The notes: generated from the sequence alone by a model not told the origin. A DNA stretch of 9,235 bases from Legionellales bacterium (GCA_020050955.1 JAGVJT010000231.1:1-9235), one strand, 5' to 3'. Counted from the first letter of the stretch, positions 1-7,236 are shown. Made by a program: numbers and translations.

Positions 1-827
1 AACGGTGGATCATCTGAATTAATGCAAATGGACAGTCCTTTTTCAAAAAACACTGGAAGCGGATGAGCTTGCATGGTTGGAAACAAACCAAATTTAATGT
101 TGCTTGAAGGGCATAACTCCAATGTAATCTGCTTATCTTTTAAAATCGTCATCATCTCTTCTGAATAAATGGCCTGCACACCATGCCCAATACGACGAAG
201 AGGAAGATAGTTCAATGCATCCATCATGCTACTTGCCGGTGCAAACTCACCTGCGTGCGCCGTGCAAGCAAGCCCTTCGGATGACGCAATATGATAGGCT
301 TTTTCAAATAACTGTGGTGGGAAACCTAACTCATCGCCCCCCATGGCAAATCCAACAACACAGGGTAATTTATCGCGAACACCTTCACGTGCAACACGCT
401 CTGCAACGTCTGCACCAAATTGACGAGCAACTGTCAATAAAATACGCCCAACAATACCAAACGCCTTTTCTGCATCATCAACAGCCTGCTGAATCGCCAA
501 TAGATGTTCTTTTGACGCAATACCACTGACTTTTTCAGCATGATTCGGGGAATACATCATTTCAACATAAATGACGTCATCTTTCGCGCATGAGCGCAAG
601 TAATCAAACGTCAAATCATAATAATCTTGAGGAACTTTGATAAGATCTGCCAGCGTATCATAAACGGTTAAAAAATGAAGAAAATCATGAGAAACATAGC
701 TTTCTCCATCGCGAGCAACTAACCCTTCAGGAAACATCAATTGATTACGTTTGGCTAATATTTTCGCAAGAGACGGCGAAATAGTACCTTCAAGATGCAC
801 ATGCAACTCTGCTTTTTTAACACTCAT
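1..827 (-). CDS. add: Adenosine deaminase family metal-dependent hydrolase, C-terminus cut by window edge
   Basis: Translated by hand from ATG at 827-825, the frame stays open for 275 codons to the left edge; the ORF has no stop in the window. Adenosine deaminases convert (deoxy)adenosine to (deoxy)inosine in cytosolic purine salvage. The family signature is complete up to the edge: HVHLEG (His9, His11, zinc ligands), GGDELGFP (163-170), HAGE (His191 zinc ligand, Glu194 catalytic), RIGHG (His215 catalytic), LCPSSN (238-243) and NSDDP (Asp272 zinc ligand, Asp273 catalytic). The GDELGFP segment matches E. coli Add as I recall it. Family members are about 330-345 residues, so some 60 C-terminal residues lie outside. 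The start is supported by AGGA at 840-837, nine bases upstream. Adenine deaminase and other purine-type deaminases of the same fold share these motifs, so substrate is less certain than fold. Confidence 0.9.
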   Translation of the reverse strand, partial: MSVKKAELHVHLEGTISPSLAKILAKRNQLMFPEGLVARDGESYVSHDFLHFLTVYDTLADLIKVPQDYYDLTFDYLRSCAKDDVIYVEMMYSPNHAEKVSGIASKEHLLAIQQAVDDAEKAFGIVGRILLTVARQFGADVAERVAREGVRDKLPCVVGFAMGGDELGFPPQLFEKAYHIASSEGLACTAHAGEFAPASSMMDALNYLPLRRIGHGVQAIYSEEMMTILKDKQITLELCPSSNIKFGLFPTMQAHPLPVFFEKGLSICINSDDPP

Positions 828-859
828 AATAATAGGTCCTCAGAATCGTTTCTGGTAAC

Positions 860-888
860 TTTAACGAATATTCGGTAAAATTTATTAT
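860..888 (+). promoter_or_regulatory. Candidate sigma70 promoter for the 913-1539 gene pair
   Basis: A -35-like TTTAAC (860-865, three of six consensus bases) and a -10-like TATTAT (883-888, five of six) are separated by 17 bases. Transcription would begin near 895, giving a leader of about 18 bases that includes AGG at 901-903, nine bases before the ATG at 913. The -35 is weak, so this is a candidate only. Confidence 0.35.
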
Positions 889-889
889 A
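884..889 (-). promoter_or_regulatory. Candidate -10 box for the adenosine deaminase gene
   Basis: Read on the minus strand, 889-884 is a perfect TATAAT, 56 bases before the deaminase ATG. No good -35 hexamer is found at 15-18 bases upstream (the best is TTTATT at 910-905). It overlaps the plus-strand TATTAT, so the two divergent promoters, if real, would compete for the same DNA. Confidence 0.4.
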
Positions 890-912
890 CACCATGAACA
901 AGGTAATAAACG

Positions 913-1098
913 ATGAGCACCCCTGATATTGATAAAGCATACATTAGCCCTTACGATAAGTTTCTTTATACGTTCGATGCGAATCACACGCCTTCTGCGT
1001 CACAACAAAAAGAAATCAAGAAACATCAACGTATTGCTAAATTGCGCGACCAAGCGACACCAAACACCTCTGATGATAAACACTGGGATGGTTTCTAA
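913..1098 (+). CDS. Small conserved hypothetical protein, 61 residues (possibly CBU_0585-like)
   Basis: The protein is hydrophilic and charged, with no membrane segment, signal peptide or cysteine. Its N-terminal half carries a SPYDKFLYTFDANH stretch (12-25), followed by SASQQKEIKKHQRIAKLRD (28-46), which looks helical, and a short tail ending DDKHWDGF. The pattern (Y-x-S-x-x-DKFL near the start, SASQ-x-KEI-x-K-x-QRI in the middle, W-x-GF at the end) resembles a small family known from Coxiella and Legionella that I recall as the CBU_0585 family; this is from memory and unchecked. No function is known to me. The start is supported by AAGG at 900-903. The thioesterase starts 12 bases after the stop, so the two are probably co-transcribed and translationally close. 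The family-like composition and clean ribosome site argue that this is a real gene and not a chance ORF. Confidence 0.8.
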   Translation: MSTPDIDKAYISPYDKFLYTFDANHTPSASQQKEIKKHQRIAKLRDQATPNTSDDKHWDGF

Positions 1099-1110
1099 AA
1101 AGGAATAAGC

Positions 1111-1539
1111 ATGCCTATTTGGTTTCAACCGTTTACTCTTGATGATTTAAATCGACGCAGTGCACACACTTTGGCGGATTTTTTAAACATCGAATTTACC
1201 ATCATTGGTGATGACACGCTCACCGCGACGATGCCTGCAGATGCTCGCTCAAAACAGCCTCTTGGTATTGTACACGGTGGCGCTAATGTCGTGTTGGCAG
1301 AAACCATTGCAAGTACCGCCGCAAACTGTGTTGTTGATTTAGCACAGTTTTACTGCGTTGGCCTTGAAATTAATGCAAACCATTTAAAACCAGTCCGAGA
1401 AGGACTCATCACTGCCGTTACACGCCCTATTCATATCGGAAGAACCACGCAAGTATGGCATGTCGAGCTATTTAATATGGACGGCAAAATATCATGCATT
1501 TCTCGCATGACAGCAGCAGTCATACCTCGTCAACGCTAA
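1111..1539 (+). CDS. ydiI: Hotdog-fold acyl-CoA thioesterase, YdiI/PaaI type
   Basis: At 142 residues it has the length of single-domain hotdog thioesterases, which hydrolyse acyl- or aroyl-CoA thioesters as cytosolic homotetramers. It follows E. coli YdiI (MenI, 1,4-dihydroxy-2-naphthoyl-CoA thioesterase) through nearly its whole length: IGDDTLTATMP (32-42), SKQPLGIVHGGANVVLAE (47-64) and GLEINANH (84-91). By alignment with YdiI the catalytic acid/base is Glu64, with Gln49, His55 and His91 in the active site; all are present. The start has AAGGA (1101-1105) just upstream. It is the second gene of a two-gene unit and is followed by a strong terminator. The physiological substrate cannot be read from the sequence: the same subfamily includes the enterobactin proofreading enzyme EntH and broad-specificity aroyl-CoA thioesterases, and menaquinone synthesis need not exist in this organism. 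Confidence 0.92.
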   Translation: MPIWFQPFTLDDLNRRSAHTLADFLNIEFTIIGDDTLTATMPADARSKQPLGIVHGGANVVLAETIASTAANCVVDLAQFYCVGLEINANHLKPVREGLITAVTRPIHIGRTTQVWHVELFNMDGKISCISRMTAAVIPRQR

Positions 1540-1548
1540 TCATATTGC

Positions 1549-1563
1549 TAACTCATAGAGTTA
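1549..1563. repeat. Small perfect inverted repeat (TAACTC-ATA-GAGTTA)
   Basis: A 6-base stem with a 3-base loop lies ten bases after the thioesterase stop. It is followed by AATAAAAT and has no T-tract in either direction, so it is not a classical terminator by itself. It could add 3' end stability ahead of the main terminator, or be chance. Confidence 0.3.
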
Positions 1564-1578
1564 AATAAAATCACGCTT

Positions 1579-1606
1579 AAAAAAAAGCCCCTACTTGGGG
1601 CTTTTT
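1579..1606. terminator. Bidirectional Rho-independent terminator between convergent genes
   Basis: A GCCCC (1587-1591) / GGGGC (1597-1601) stem with loop TACTT is flanked by eight A on the left (1579-1586) and five T on the right (1602-1606), so A/T pairs extend the stem. On the plus strand it ends the thioesterase unit 40 bases after its stop. On the minus strand the A-run becomes an eight-T tract, and it ends the 1822-residue gene 15 bases after its stop at 1621. Confidence 0.92.
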
Positions 1607-1620
1607 GATGTTGTACTTGA

Positions 1621-2127
1621 TTATTGCTGAGGACCACGTTGCTCAATATCTTTGATATCTTGCAAAAGCTCAGTATTTTCAAAGATTTTATCTAATTGAG
1701 ATTTGAGACCCGCTGTATCCCATACATTTTCAGCTTTTGTTTTAAACATCGTTGGCTGATATGTTTCTGGAATTTTAACAAACGACATAATCGCTTGTAA
1801 CGCGTAAATCAACGCATTTACAAGTGGTTTGACATAGTTACTCCAAATGCCAGGCTCTTTTGCAAATGCTTTTTCAGCCTGTTTAATATCACCCATCATC
1901 GCGTCTTTCATCGTCATAAATGCTTGAGTACCTTGCTTTTTCTCAAAGTCATAAAGATGTGTGCCTAATTTCACAGCTAAACTATCAAGCGCTCCTTGAT
2001 GTTCTTCACGAAGGTTTGTATCGTCCTTTAACTCAGAAATTTTTATGATGATCATAGCAATTTCCATCAGACGATCATCGACACGCTGTTTCGCGTCCTT
2101 GAATAAACCCTCAGGCGATGTTTTGTC
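1621..2127 (-). other. Conserved C-terminal domain of the 1822-residue protein
   Basis: Residues 1655-1822 form the segment best shared with the neighbour. Shared landmarks are DKTSP, RVDD-x-L (1669-1674), LG-x-HL-x-DF (1708-1715), AMM-x-DIKQAE-x-AFA (1730-1743), EPG-[IV]-W-x-NYV-x-PLVNA (1745-1759) and P-x-x-YQPT-x-FK (1774-1783). It is mostly helical. The segment VNALIYALQAIMSFV (1757-1771) is hydrophobic enough to be a buried or membrane-touching helix. I recall a similar helical tail ('W...PL-NA-I..L') on large Legionella proteins, but that is a weak, unchecked recollection. Confidence 0.7.
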
Positions 2128-5100
2128 CATGCCTCGTGGTACTTTCTGTACCGGTGGTTTTTGGGGACCAAACACAGGCCCAATTTCTCGTGGAGACCGA
2201 CCCGGCAACGGCGATGGAGCTCCCATAGATTGAGATGGCGCGGACGCAACCAATGTTGGCATCGTACCACCAATCATGCCAACGCTTGACATCATGCCAT
2301 GATTCATCGTGCGATTTTTACCATGAGTAGGTGTACGCGCCATGGTCATATTACGTACAGCAAGCAACATGGCCGTTAATCCTTGCATCACATCGCCGAT
2401 ATTCTTTAATGACATGGGCTTACGCTCACCACCGGTTGATAATGATAAATCGTACCTGGTTCTAGCATTATTCATCGCATCCATAAGCTCACGTCGTTGC
2501 CCTTGTTGGAGCAACATGCCTTGTGCCGCAGGACTCATTAATGCCATTGCATCTGCAGAAGGCACGCCACCGGTGGATAATCCGTCCGCCAATTGCATTA
2601 CCGCAGAAATGTGTGTTGGTAACTCGGAAGAACCTGCAACGAGTAAGTTATGCGAAATCGCAACGTCTAACGCTGCCATTTGCTCTGACGATGCCACACC
2701 CCACATTATGCCTGATGTCGAGTTAGACATCATCGCTGACATCAATAGGTTGCGACGCACAGTCATATTGCTGCCAAAATCTTCCGCAGAAACTGACGTC
2801 AATGTCAACTCTCGTCTATCATTTTCCATCACAACATAAATAAATTGTCCTGCTCCACTCGCTAACGGCACAATAACTTGCGAGACTAATTGCTCAACAG
2901 CAGCTTCTGCACGTGTTTTTGCTTCTTCAGCCGTCACACCAGTTTCCATTAATTGTGCGATCAACATGTTTCGCTCGTCAGTCAACCCTTCAACTAAAGC
3001 TTCCACAATTTCAGCAGACTCGGTTGCTGCAAGTGTCGCTAACTGCATGTTCAAACTACCTTTGAATGTCGTCAGTGCACCGTGATCTGCTGCAACACCT
3101 GCAGCAATTGATTGCAAATGCGTTTGATTGGTTGAGGATAAACTTACCGAGCTTGGTAAACTTAACATCCCGCTTAAAAATTGACCTGCCACCTGACGAG
3201 GCGTCATATCTTCGACCACGTCTTCTGCTTGAACGAGTGCTTCTTCAATATGGGCACCTTGCTCAATCACCGCAACTGCTGCTGCAAGATTTGTCATCTC
3301 AAACGTAGATAAACGCGCATTAGGATGCTGTTGACGAAGTTCTTTTAATTTTGCCAAAGCAGCCTTGGCTTTATCAAACTCAGTAATATTTAACTCAGTA
3401 TTATTGCCTCGACCTCTAACGCTCGCTAAAACCTCACTCACAAGTTTAGCCATTTTCGTTGTATCAGGACGTGCGTGACGAGAAGCCTCTTCTTGCTTGC
3501 GCTCCACTTCTCGATGCATCGCTTTTCCTTGAGCATCAAGTGTCGTGTATTCTTGCGATAACTCACGAAGTGAATCTTGTTGCTTACGCGTCGTCAAGCT
3601 TTTATCTTTTTTCAACTCTTTCAACAAAGTAGCTATCTGCTTTGTTTCATGCAAATATCGTTCAGCATTATGATGCTCAATAGCACTGCGCATACGTGCT
3701 AATGCTTTAACCACATTAGACAACTGATCAACTGCACCTTGAACATGGGTTTCATTCTGCATTACTGGTGGTCTTGATTTTGCCATGATACTCTCCTGGT
3801 GAATTCTTTTTCCTGACAGATTGTTATGATGCTTCGCTGTTGCTTTAGACTCTTTTGTAAGCGACGGATCATACCTGAACACAGAGCCTACCGACACTTT
3901 TTTCGTTAACGACGCTTGTTGTATTACAGGTGCATCTGTAGACGTTATCGGCAGCACATCTGATTTCTGTAGCGCCATTTGTTCATCACGCGTAACAGGT
4001 GCAGATAAATGTGTTTCAACCACATTCGGAACATGATGATGACCCACACCGATTATACTGTCTTCTGTTGGCAGCTGATGATGCTGTTGACGTGCGTGAC
4101 TACTGTCTACCATCACCCGCCATAACGCAGATAGCTCCAAAAATCGACGCTTTTCATCAGCGCTGTATAAAGGTTTGGGTAATGATGCAACCATCGATGG
4201 CGATGTTACTAATCCTGAAACTTGTTGTGATGTTAGTAGATAAGGGCGGCGAACACTTCCTAATTGCCCTTGAGCATTAGGCACCATGACGTCCATCTGC
4301 ACAGTCACGCCTTCACTCATAGCCTGTTGTAAAAACGCTTGCAACTGCCTAAACAATGCAGCACTTTCCTGGGTGCCACTTAACAACAGATCCACATCAA
4401 TTAATGTGGCAAATTGGACATCATTCACATTTTTTGTTTGTAACACTAATTGTCCGTGAGGTGTGATGGCCATCAATTCGCAAACTTGCACCACCGATGC
4501 CATGGATTCATCCGTTGCCGCCATACGTACAACGCTCGTGAACGCATTGTCAACATCTTCAGAGGATGACCAAACACTTAAGATATCATCGGTGGTTCTA
4601 GGAGATTGCATCACCACCTGTGCAAGTACACTCGGAGACATCGTCGCTAAATGTTGGAAAAAAATATCTGGATTTAATGCGCTTGCGTCAACATGCGATG
4701 ACGACACAACAGCACTTGATGGCACGTGCACTCCATCTTCAACCATGGATACTGCAGAGCGGTATGACGCAACTTCGTCGGCAAGTTTCGAGACCTCACG
4801 CTGCTTTTGTAGAAGAAAATTAATCATATTCTCTTCTTGTCGCGAAGAAAGATTTGTCGTTTGCATACTCGCTGATAATGCCACGACAGCTTCCATGAAA
4901 CGCTCTTGCTGTTTGGTAAAATTACCAATTTTATCTTCCAGAGTCCTACCATTCTCAACGTCTAAATTTTGTCGTATTTTTTTCAAAATATCATGTATGT
5001 CATTAACCACTTGAATTTTTTGTTTCAGCGCTTCAATCACCGCACTGTTCAATGTCGGCGCTTGTTTAGTGGATGGTGCGACGCGTAAAGATATACCAAG

Positions 5101-7089
5101 AAGTTGTTGTAATTTTTTATCGGCCTGGCTACCTTTTTTACCACCTGCGTTAATGTAGCGCGTCATGAGATTTTGCCACATTTTTTTAGCATCTCTTAAC
5201 TCTTTATCTGTTTTAAAGCTCAGACTATCTGCAAATGGAAGACGCTCGATTTCTTGTAATATTATAGACAATTTCTTGTTTGAGCCACCGCTCGTACTGA
5301 TGTTTGATCCCATAGAAGGCATTCCTCTTGTTTTGACTTTTTCCGGTTTAGATTCAGGCCTGGCTGCAGTAGCATTCATCGCCATCGTCATTTGTGTTGT
5401 TGAAGAAGGACGTGCGAAATTTCGTTGCTCTTCTTCACGCCGTATCGCGTTTTTTTGTTCAGATATATGTCGTCGCATATCTTGATAAAGCTTGTTTAAC
5501 TCTTTGCCATAATAACCTTGAGGATGACCACCAGCTTCACGATAAGCCACTCTCAAGAAATACAATCGATTAAGATTCGAATCGGATGGTTCTAATGGCA
5601 CTGCCAAGATGTCGTCAATCTCTTGATACACATGCGCCAAGGCATCTTCTACCTCGCTTCGCTGCGGTGTATTTAACCCACCTAGAAGCCGTGTCATGTC
5701 ATCTACAACCATGCTCGCACCTGTCAACGACAATGATCCGATCGCCGTATTATCATGAGTCAGATCATCGGTTAATAACTCATTAATAGATTCTTGAGAT
5801 AACATCGTGACCGAACCAAACGATGCTTGCTGTTCACGAAGCTGTTGCAACTCTTTATCCGTCACGAATAGACCCAGCCATTGAATACGATGCGAGTCGT
5901 CAATACTCGCCATAAAAGCGCGTAGCATCGTTGTATTTACAAATTCAGATAATCTTGAAACGGGCATTGTTAGTAAGTGTCTTTCATCTGTTGATGTCAC
6001 ACCTAAAATAACGGCCTGAGAAAACTCACCACTTGCCAATCGCGTGATATCATGTGCTTGAGACGCATCTCTTGTTTCATTGGTCATGACAGAGTTATTG
6101 ACATCAGACGTATTGGGATCTGGACGAGGCGTATACGTTTGAAGCTCAATTTGACGCTCAGAAGGCTCGATAGGCTCAGTACTCCCCCATAACCAATTCA
6201 CCCATCTTTCTACAAATGAATCTTGCGCTAATTCATTAGCTGGCCTTGTTGAAAAACGTGCAGCGCTGGCCTCAAACCCAAAACCATAAATTGCTCTGTC
6301 AGTACGGCGCTCCATTGTTGGGCGCGTTACTGATGATTTTTTTCTCATACTATTCTCCGATGAGTCTCTTACCCAAGATTGCGTCATCTCGATAGTTGTG
6401 CTCATTAATTGTAAAAAGAAATCACCTTGCGGCAGATGATCATCCGTGCCACTTAATAACGTGACAAGATTTTGTTGCATTTGATTAGGCTGTTCAGAAT
6501 CATTAAGTCGAGACATTAATTGCGCAACTGACAATGTGTTCATCGGTCTTATGGCGAGCGCGGCAACATCTTCATGTGTGGTGAATGTGCCTAACCATCT
6601 GCCTGGATGAGGCTGAAATCGCTTAAAAAAACTCATCGCCGACTGAGGGTTTACAAGTAATGCATGAATGTTCACATGTGTTGTAACAAGACCTTTTGGT
6701 GTCTGCATGAACAATGAAAAATAAGATAGTTTTCCTTGAGACATGAGTGCTTTGTTTTGCGATAAAACACGCCCCAACACCGTCGATTGAAGGATCAATG
6801 ACGTGTTAATTGGCTCATGAACACTGTCTTTTAACGCTCTTTGTACAATTTGATTATAAGTTGATTGATCAAATGTGTTAGCAGAAAAAGGCGTCGACAC
6901 CCATTGTTGCGTTCCAACTTTTGGCACACGCGCTGCATTAGCAAACGATGAAGCCACTGGTACATGCGGATGAGATGTCACCGTACTTAGGCCTAACCAT
7001 GAAAAAAGAATCCGTCCTAGATTCATATCATCATCCTTGATAACCGGTTCTCCTGATGTCGGTAATCGCTCTTCAGAATTACGCTTCAT
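1621..7089 (-). CDS. Giant modular protein of unknown function, 1822 residues; complete tandem paralog
   Basis: I do not recognise a named family. The start ATG (7089-7087) has AGGA at 7100-7097, seven bases upstream; the end abuts a terminator. There is no Sec signal, no clear membrane span and no catalytic motif that I can name. Visible layout: N-terminal region 1-117; a ~65-residue module repeated degenerately at about 119-178, 354-417, 878-945 and 1414-1474; charged, probably coiled-coil helices at about 530-555, 682-780 and 1115-1205; Ser/Thr/Met/Pro-rich linkers at about 560-605, 1000-1110 (His-rich in part) and 1585-1655; and a compact C-terminal domain 1656-1815. Only one cysteine (Cys870) occurs. 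The last ~607 residues align with the neighbouring upstream gene. Size, modularity, tandem duplication and low cysteine suit a secreted or host-directed protein, for example a type IV effector; a structural or surface role is equally open. The absence of stops over 5.4 kb and the paralogy show that it is a true gene. Confidence 0.93.
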   Translation of the reverse strand: MKRNSEERLPTSGEPVIKDDDMNLGRILFSWLGLSTVTSHPHVPVASSFANAARVPKVGTQQWVSTPFSANTFDQSTYNQIVQRALKDSVHEPINTSLILQSTVLGRVLSQNKALMSQGKLSYFSLFMQTPKGLVTTHVNIHALLVNPQSAMSFFKRFQPHPGRWLGTFTTHEDVAALAIRPMNTLSVAQLMSRLNDSEQPNQMQQNLVTLLSGTDDHLPQGDFFLQLMSTTIEMTQSWVRDSSENSMRKKSSVTRPTMERRTDRAIYGFGFEASAARFSTRPANELAQDSFVERWVNWLWGSTEPIEPSERQIELQTYTPRPDPNTSDVNNSVMTNETRDASQAHDITRLASGEFSQAVILGVTSTDERHLLTMPVSRLSEFVNTTMLRAFMASIDDSHRIQWLGLFVTDKELQQLREQQASFGSVTMLSQESINELLTDDLTHDNTAIGSLSLTGASMVVDDMTRLLGGLNTPQRSEVEDALAHVYQEIDDILAVPLEPSDSNLNRLYFLRVAYREAGGHPQGYYGKELNKLYQDMRRHISEQKNAIRREEEQRNFARPSSTTQMTMAMNATAARPESKPEKVKTRGMPSMGSNISTSGGSNKKLSIILQEIERLPFADSLSFKTDKELRDAKKMWQNLMTRYINAGGKKGSQADKKLQQLLGISLRVAPSTKQAPTLNSAVIEALKQKIQVVNDIHDILKKIRQNLDVENGRTLEDKIGNFTKQQERFMEAVVALSASMQTTNLSSRQEENMINFLLQKQREVSKLADEVASYRSAVSMVEDGVHVPSSAVVSSSHVDASALNPDIFFQHLATMSPSVLAQVVMQSPRTTDDILSVWSSSEDVDNAFTSVVRMAATDESMASVVQVCELMAITPHGQLVLQTKNVNDVQFATLIDVDLLLSGTQESAALFRQLQAFLQQAMSEGVTVQMDVMVPNAQGQLGSVRRPYLLTSQQVSGLVTSPSMVASLPKPLYSADEKRRFLELSALWRVMVDSSHARQQHHQLPTEDSIIGVGHHHVPNVVETHLSAPVTRDEQMALQKSDVLPITSTDAPVIQQASLTKKVSVGSVFRYDPSLTKESKATAKHHNNLSGKRIHQESIMAKSRPPVMQNETHVQGAVDQLSNVVKALARMRSAIEHHNAERYLHETKQIATLLKELKKDKSLTTRKQQDSLRELSQEYTTLDAQGKAMHREVERKQEEASRHARPDTTKMAKLVSEVLASVRGRGNNTELNITEFDKAKAALAKLKELRQQHPNARLSTFEMTNLAAAVAVIEQGAHIEEALVQAEDVVEDMTPRQVAGQFLSGMLSLPSSVSLSSTNQTHLQSIAAGVAADHGALTTFKGSLNMQLATLAATESAEIVEALVEGLTDERNMLIAQLMETGVTAEEAKTRAEAAVEQLVSQVIVPLASGAGQFIYVVMENDRRELTLTSVSAEDFGSNMTVRRNLLMSAMMSNSTSGIMWGVASSEQMAALDVAISHNLLVAGSSELPTHISAVMQLADGLSTGGVPSADAMALMSPAAQGMLLQQGQRRELMDAMNNARTRYDLSLSTGGERKPMSLKNIGDVMQGLTAMLLAVRNMTMARTPTHGKNRTMNHGMMSSVGMIGGTMPTLVASAPSQSMGAPSPLPGRSPREIGPVFGPQKPPVQKVPRGMDKTSPEGLFKDAKQRVDDRLMEIAMIIIKISELKDDTNLREEHQGALDSLAVKLGTHLYDFEKKQGTQAFMTMKDAMMGDIKQAEKAFAKEPGIWSNYVKPLVNALIYALQAIMSFVKIPETYQPTMFKTKAENVWDTAGLKSQLDKIFENTELLQDIKDIEQRGPQQ
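2668..2850 (-). repeat. Protein module copy 4 (residues 1414-1474)
   Basis: The copy begins GQFIYVV, continues through LTLTSVSAEDF and MTVRRNLL, and ends IMWGVASSEQMAALDVA. It is the least ambiguous copy because the neighbouring paralog has almost the same segment (GQFIY ... WGVASSEQ-x-AALDVAI, nucleotides 8433-8621). Confidence 0.75.
4255..4458 (-). repeat. Protein module copy 3 (residues 878-945), most degenerate
   Basis: The stretch preceding it, SVVQVCELMAITPHGQLVL, parallels EQLVSQVIVPLASGAGQFIY before copy 4. It goes on with FATLIDVDLLLSG, ESAALFRQLQAFL and GVTVQMDV. The W-G feature of the other copies is absent. Homology with the other copies is plausible but uncertain. Confidence 0.4.
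5839..6030 (-). repeat. Protein module copy 2 (residues 354-417)
   Basis: It begins GEFSQAVILG, has HLLTMPVSRLSEFV and TTMLRAFM in the middle, and ends IQWLGLFVTDKELQQL. The spacing of G-[E/K/Q]-[F/L], L-x-T-x-[V]-S and W-[L]-G-x-F/A-[T/S]-x-x-E-L matches copies 1 and 4. The helix after it (TPQRSEVEDALAHVYQEIDD, 474-493) also parallels GQRRELMDAMNNARTRYD after copy 4. Confidence 0.6.
6556..6735 (-). repeat. Protein module copy 1 (residues 119-178)
   Basis: It begins GKLSYFSLFMQT, continues LVTTHVNIHALLVNPQSAM and ends RWLGTFTTHEDVAALAI. It lines up with copy 4 (GQFIYVV ... LTLTSVS ... MWGVASSEQMAALDV) with few gaps. Confidence 0.6.
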
Positions 7090-7130
7090 TGTTACATCCT
7101 GTTTTTAATCGCAATGATTATTTATTTTTC

Positions 7131-7136
7131 ATTATA
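7131..7136 (-). promoter_or_regulatory. Candidate -10 box for the 1822-residue gene
   Basis: On the minus strand 7136-7131 reads TATAAT, 41 bases before the ATG at 7089, implying a leader of about 35 bases with AGGA at 7100-7097. No convincing -35 hexamer is present at 16-18 bases; that position is a T-rich tract (TTTTTTC). There is no TGn extension. The perfect -10 and AT-rich surroundings make it likely that this gene has its own promoter and does not rely on the upstream paralog. Confidence 0.5.
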
Positions 7137-7165
7137 GACTAAATTTTATTAAGAAAAAATTAAGA

Positions 7166-7184
7166 ATGAGTTTTTGTAACTCAT
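7166..7184. repeat. Perfect 7-base inverted repeat in the inter-paralog spacer
   Basis: ATGAGTT (7166-7172) and AACTCAT (7178-7184) flank a 5-base loop. On the minus strand the hairpin is followed by TCTTAATTTTTTC, so it could be a weak Rho-independent terminator for the upstream paralog, 226 bases after its stop. The stem has only two G/C pairs. It also sits just upstream of the candidate -10 of the 1822-residue gene, so an operator is another reading. Confidence 0.35.
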
Positions 7185-7236
7185 GATGATCTTTTGGTAT
7201 CCATTTGAATGCTTCATATTGCATATCAACTCACGG

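Noticed and set aside
215..529. Plus-strand ORF of 104 codons
   Set aside because: It lies wholly inside the deaminase gene on the other strand, which has all family motifs. Its own translation is His/Gln-rich and featureless.
1125..1307. Minus-strand ORF of 60 codons
   Set aside because: Antisense shadow of the thioesterase gene, no ribosome site, no recognisable pattern.
2342..2839. Plus-strand ORF of 165 codons
   Set aside because: Antisense to the conserved module 4 region of the 1822-residue protein. The minus-strand reading is preserved in the paralog, which explains the open frame.
4463..5014. Plus-strand ORF of 183 codons
   Set aside because: Antisense to the giant gene; rich in Ser, Thr and Cys in a way expected from the reverse reading of its codons, with no ribosome site or family signal.
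5165..5485. Plus-strand ORF of 106 codons with hydrophobic stretches
   Set aside because: Antisense to a charged helical segment of the giant protein; the hydrophobicity is what complementing Lys/Glu-rich codons gives.
1621..7089. Giant gene as an adhesin, RTX or Rhs-type toxin
   Set aside because: No signal peptide, no GGxGxD calcium repeats, no YD repeats, no autotransporter or LPxTG end. The repeat module does not match these families.
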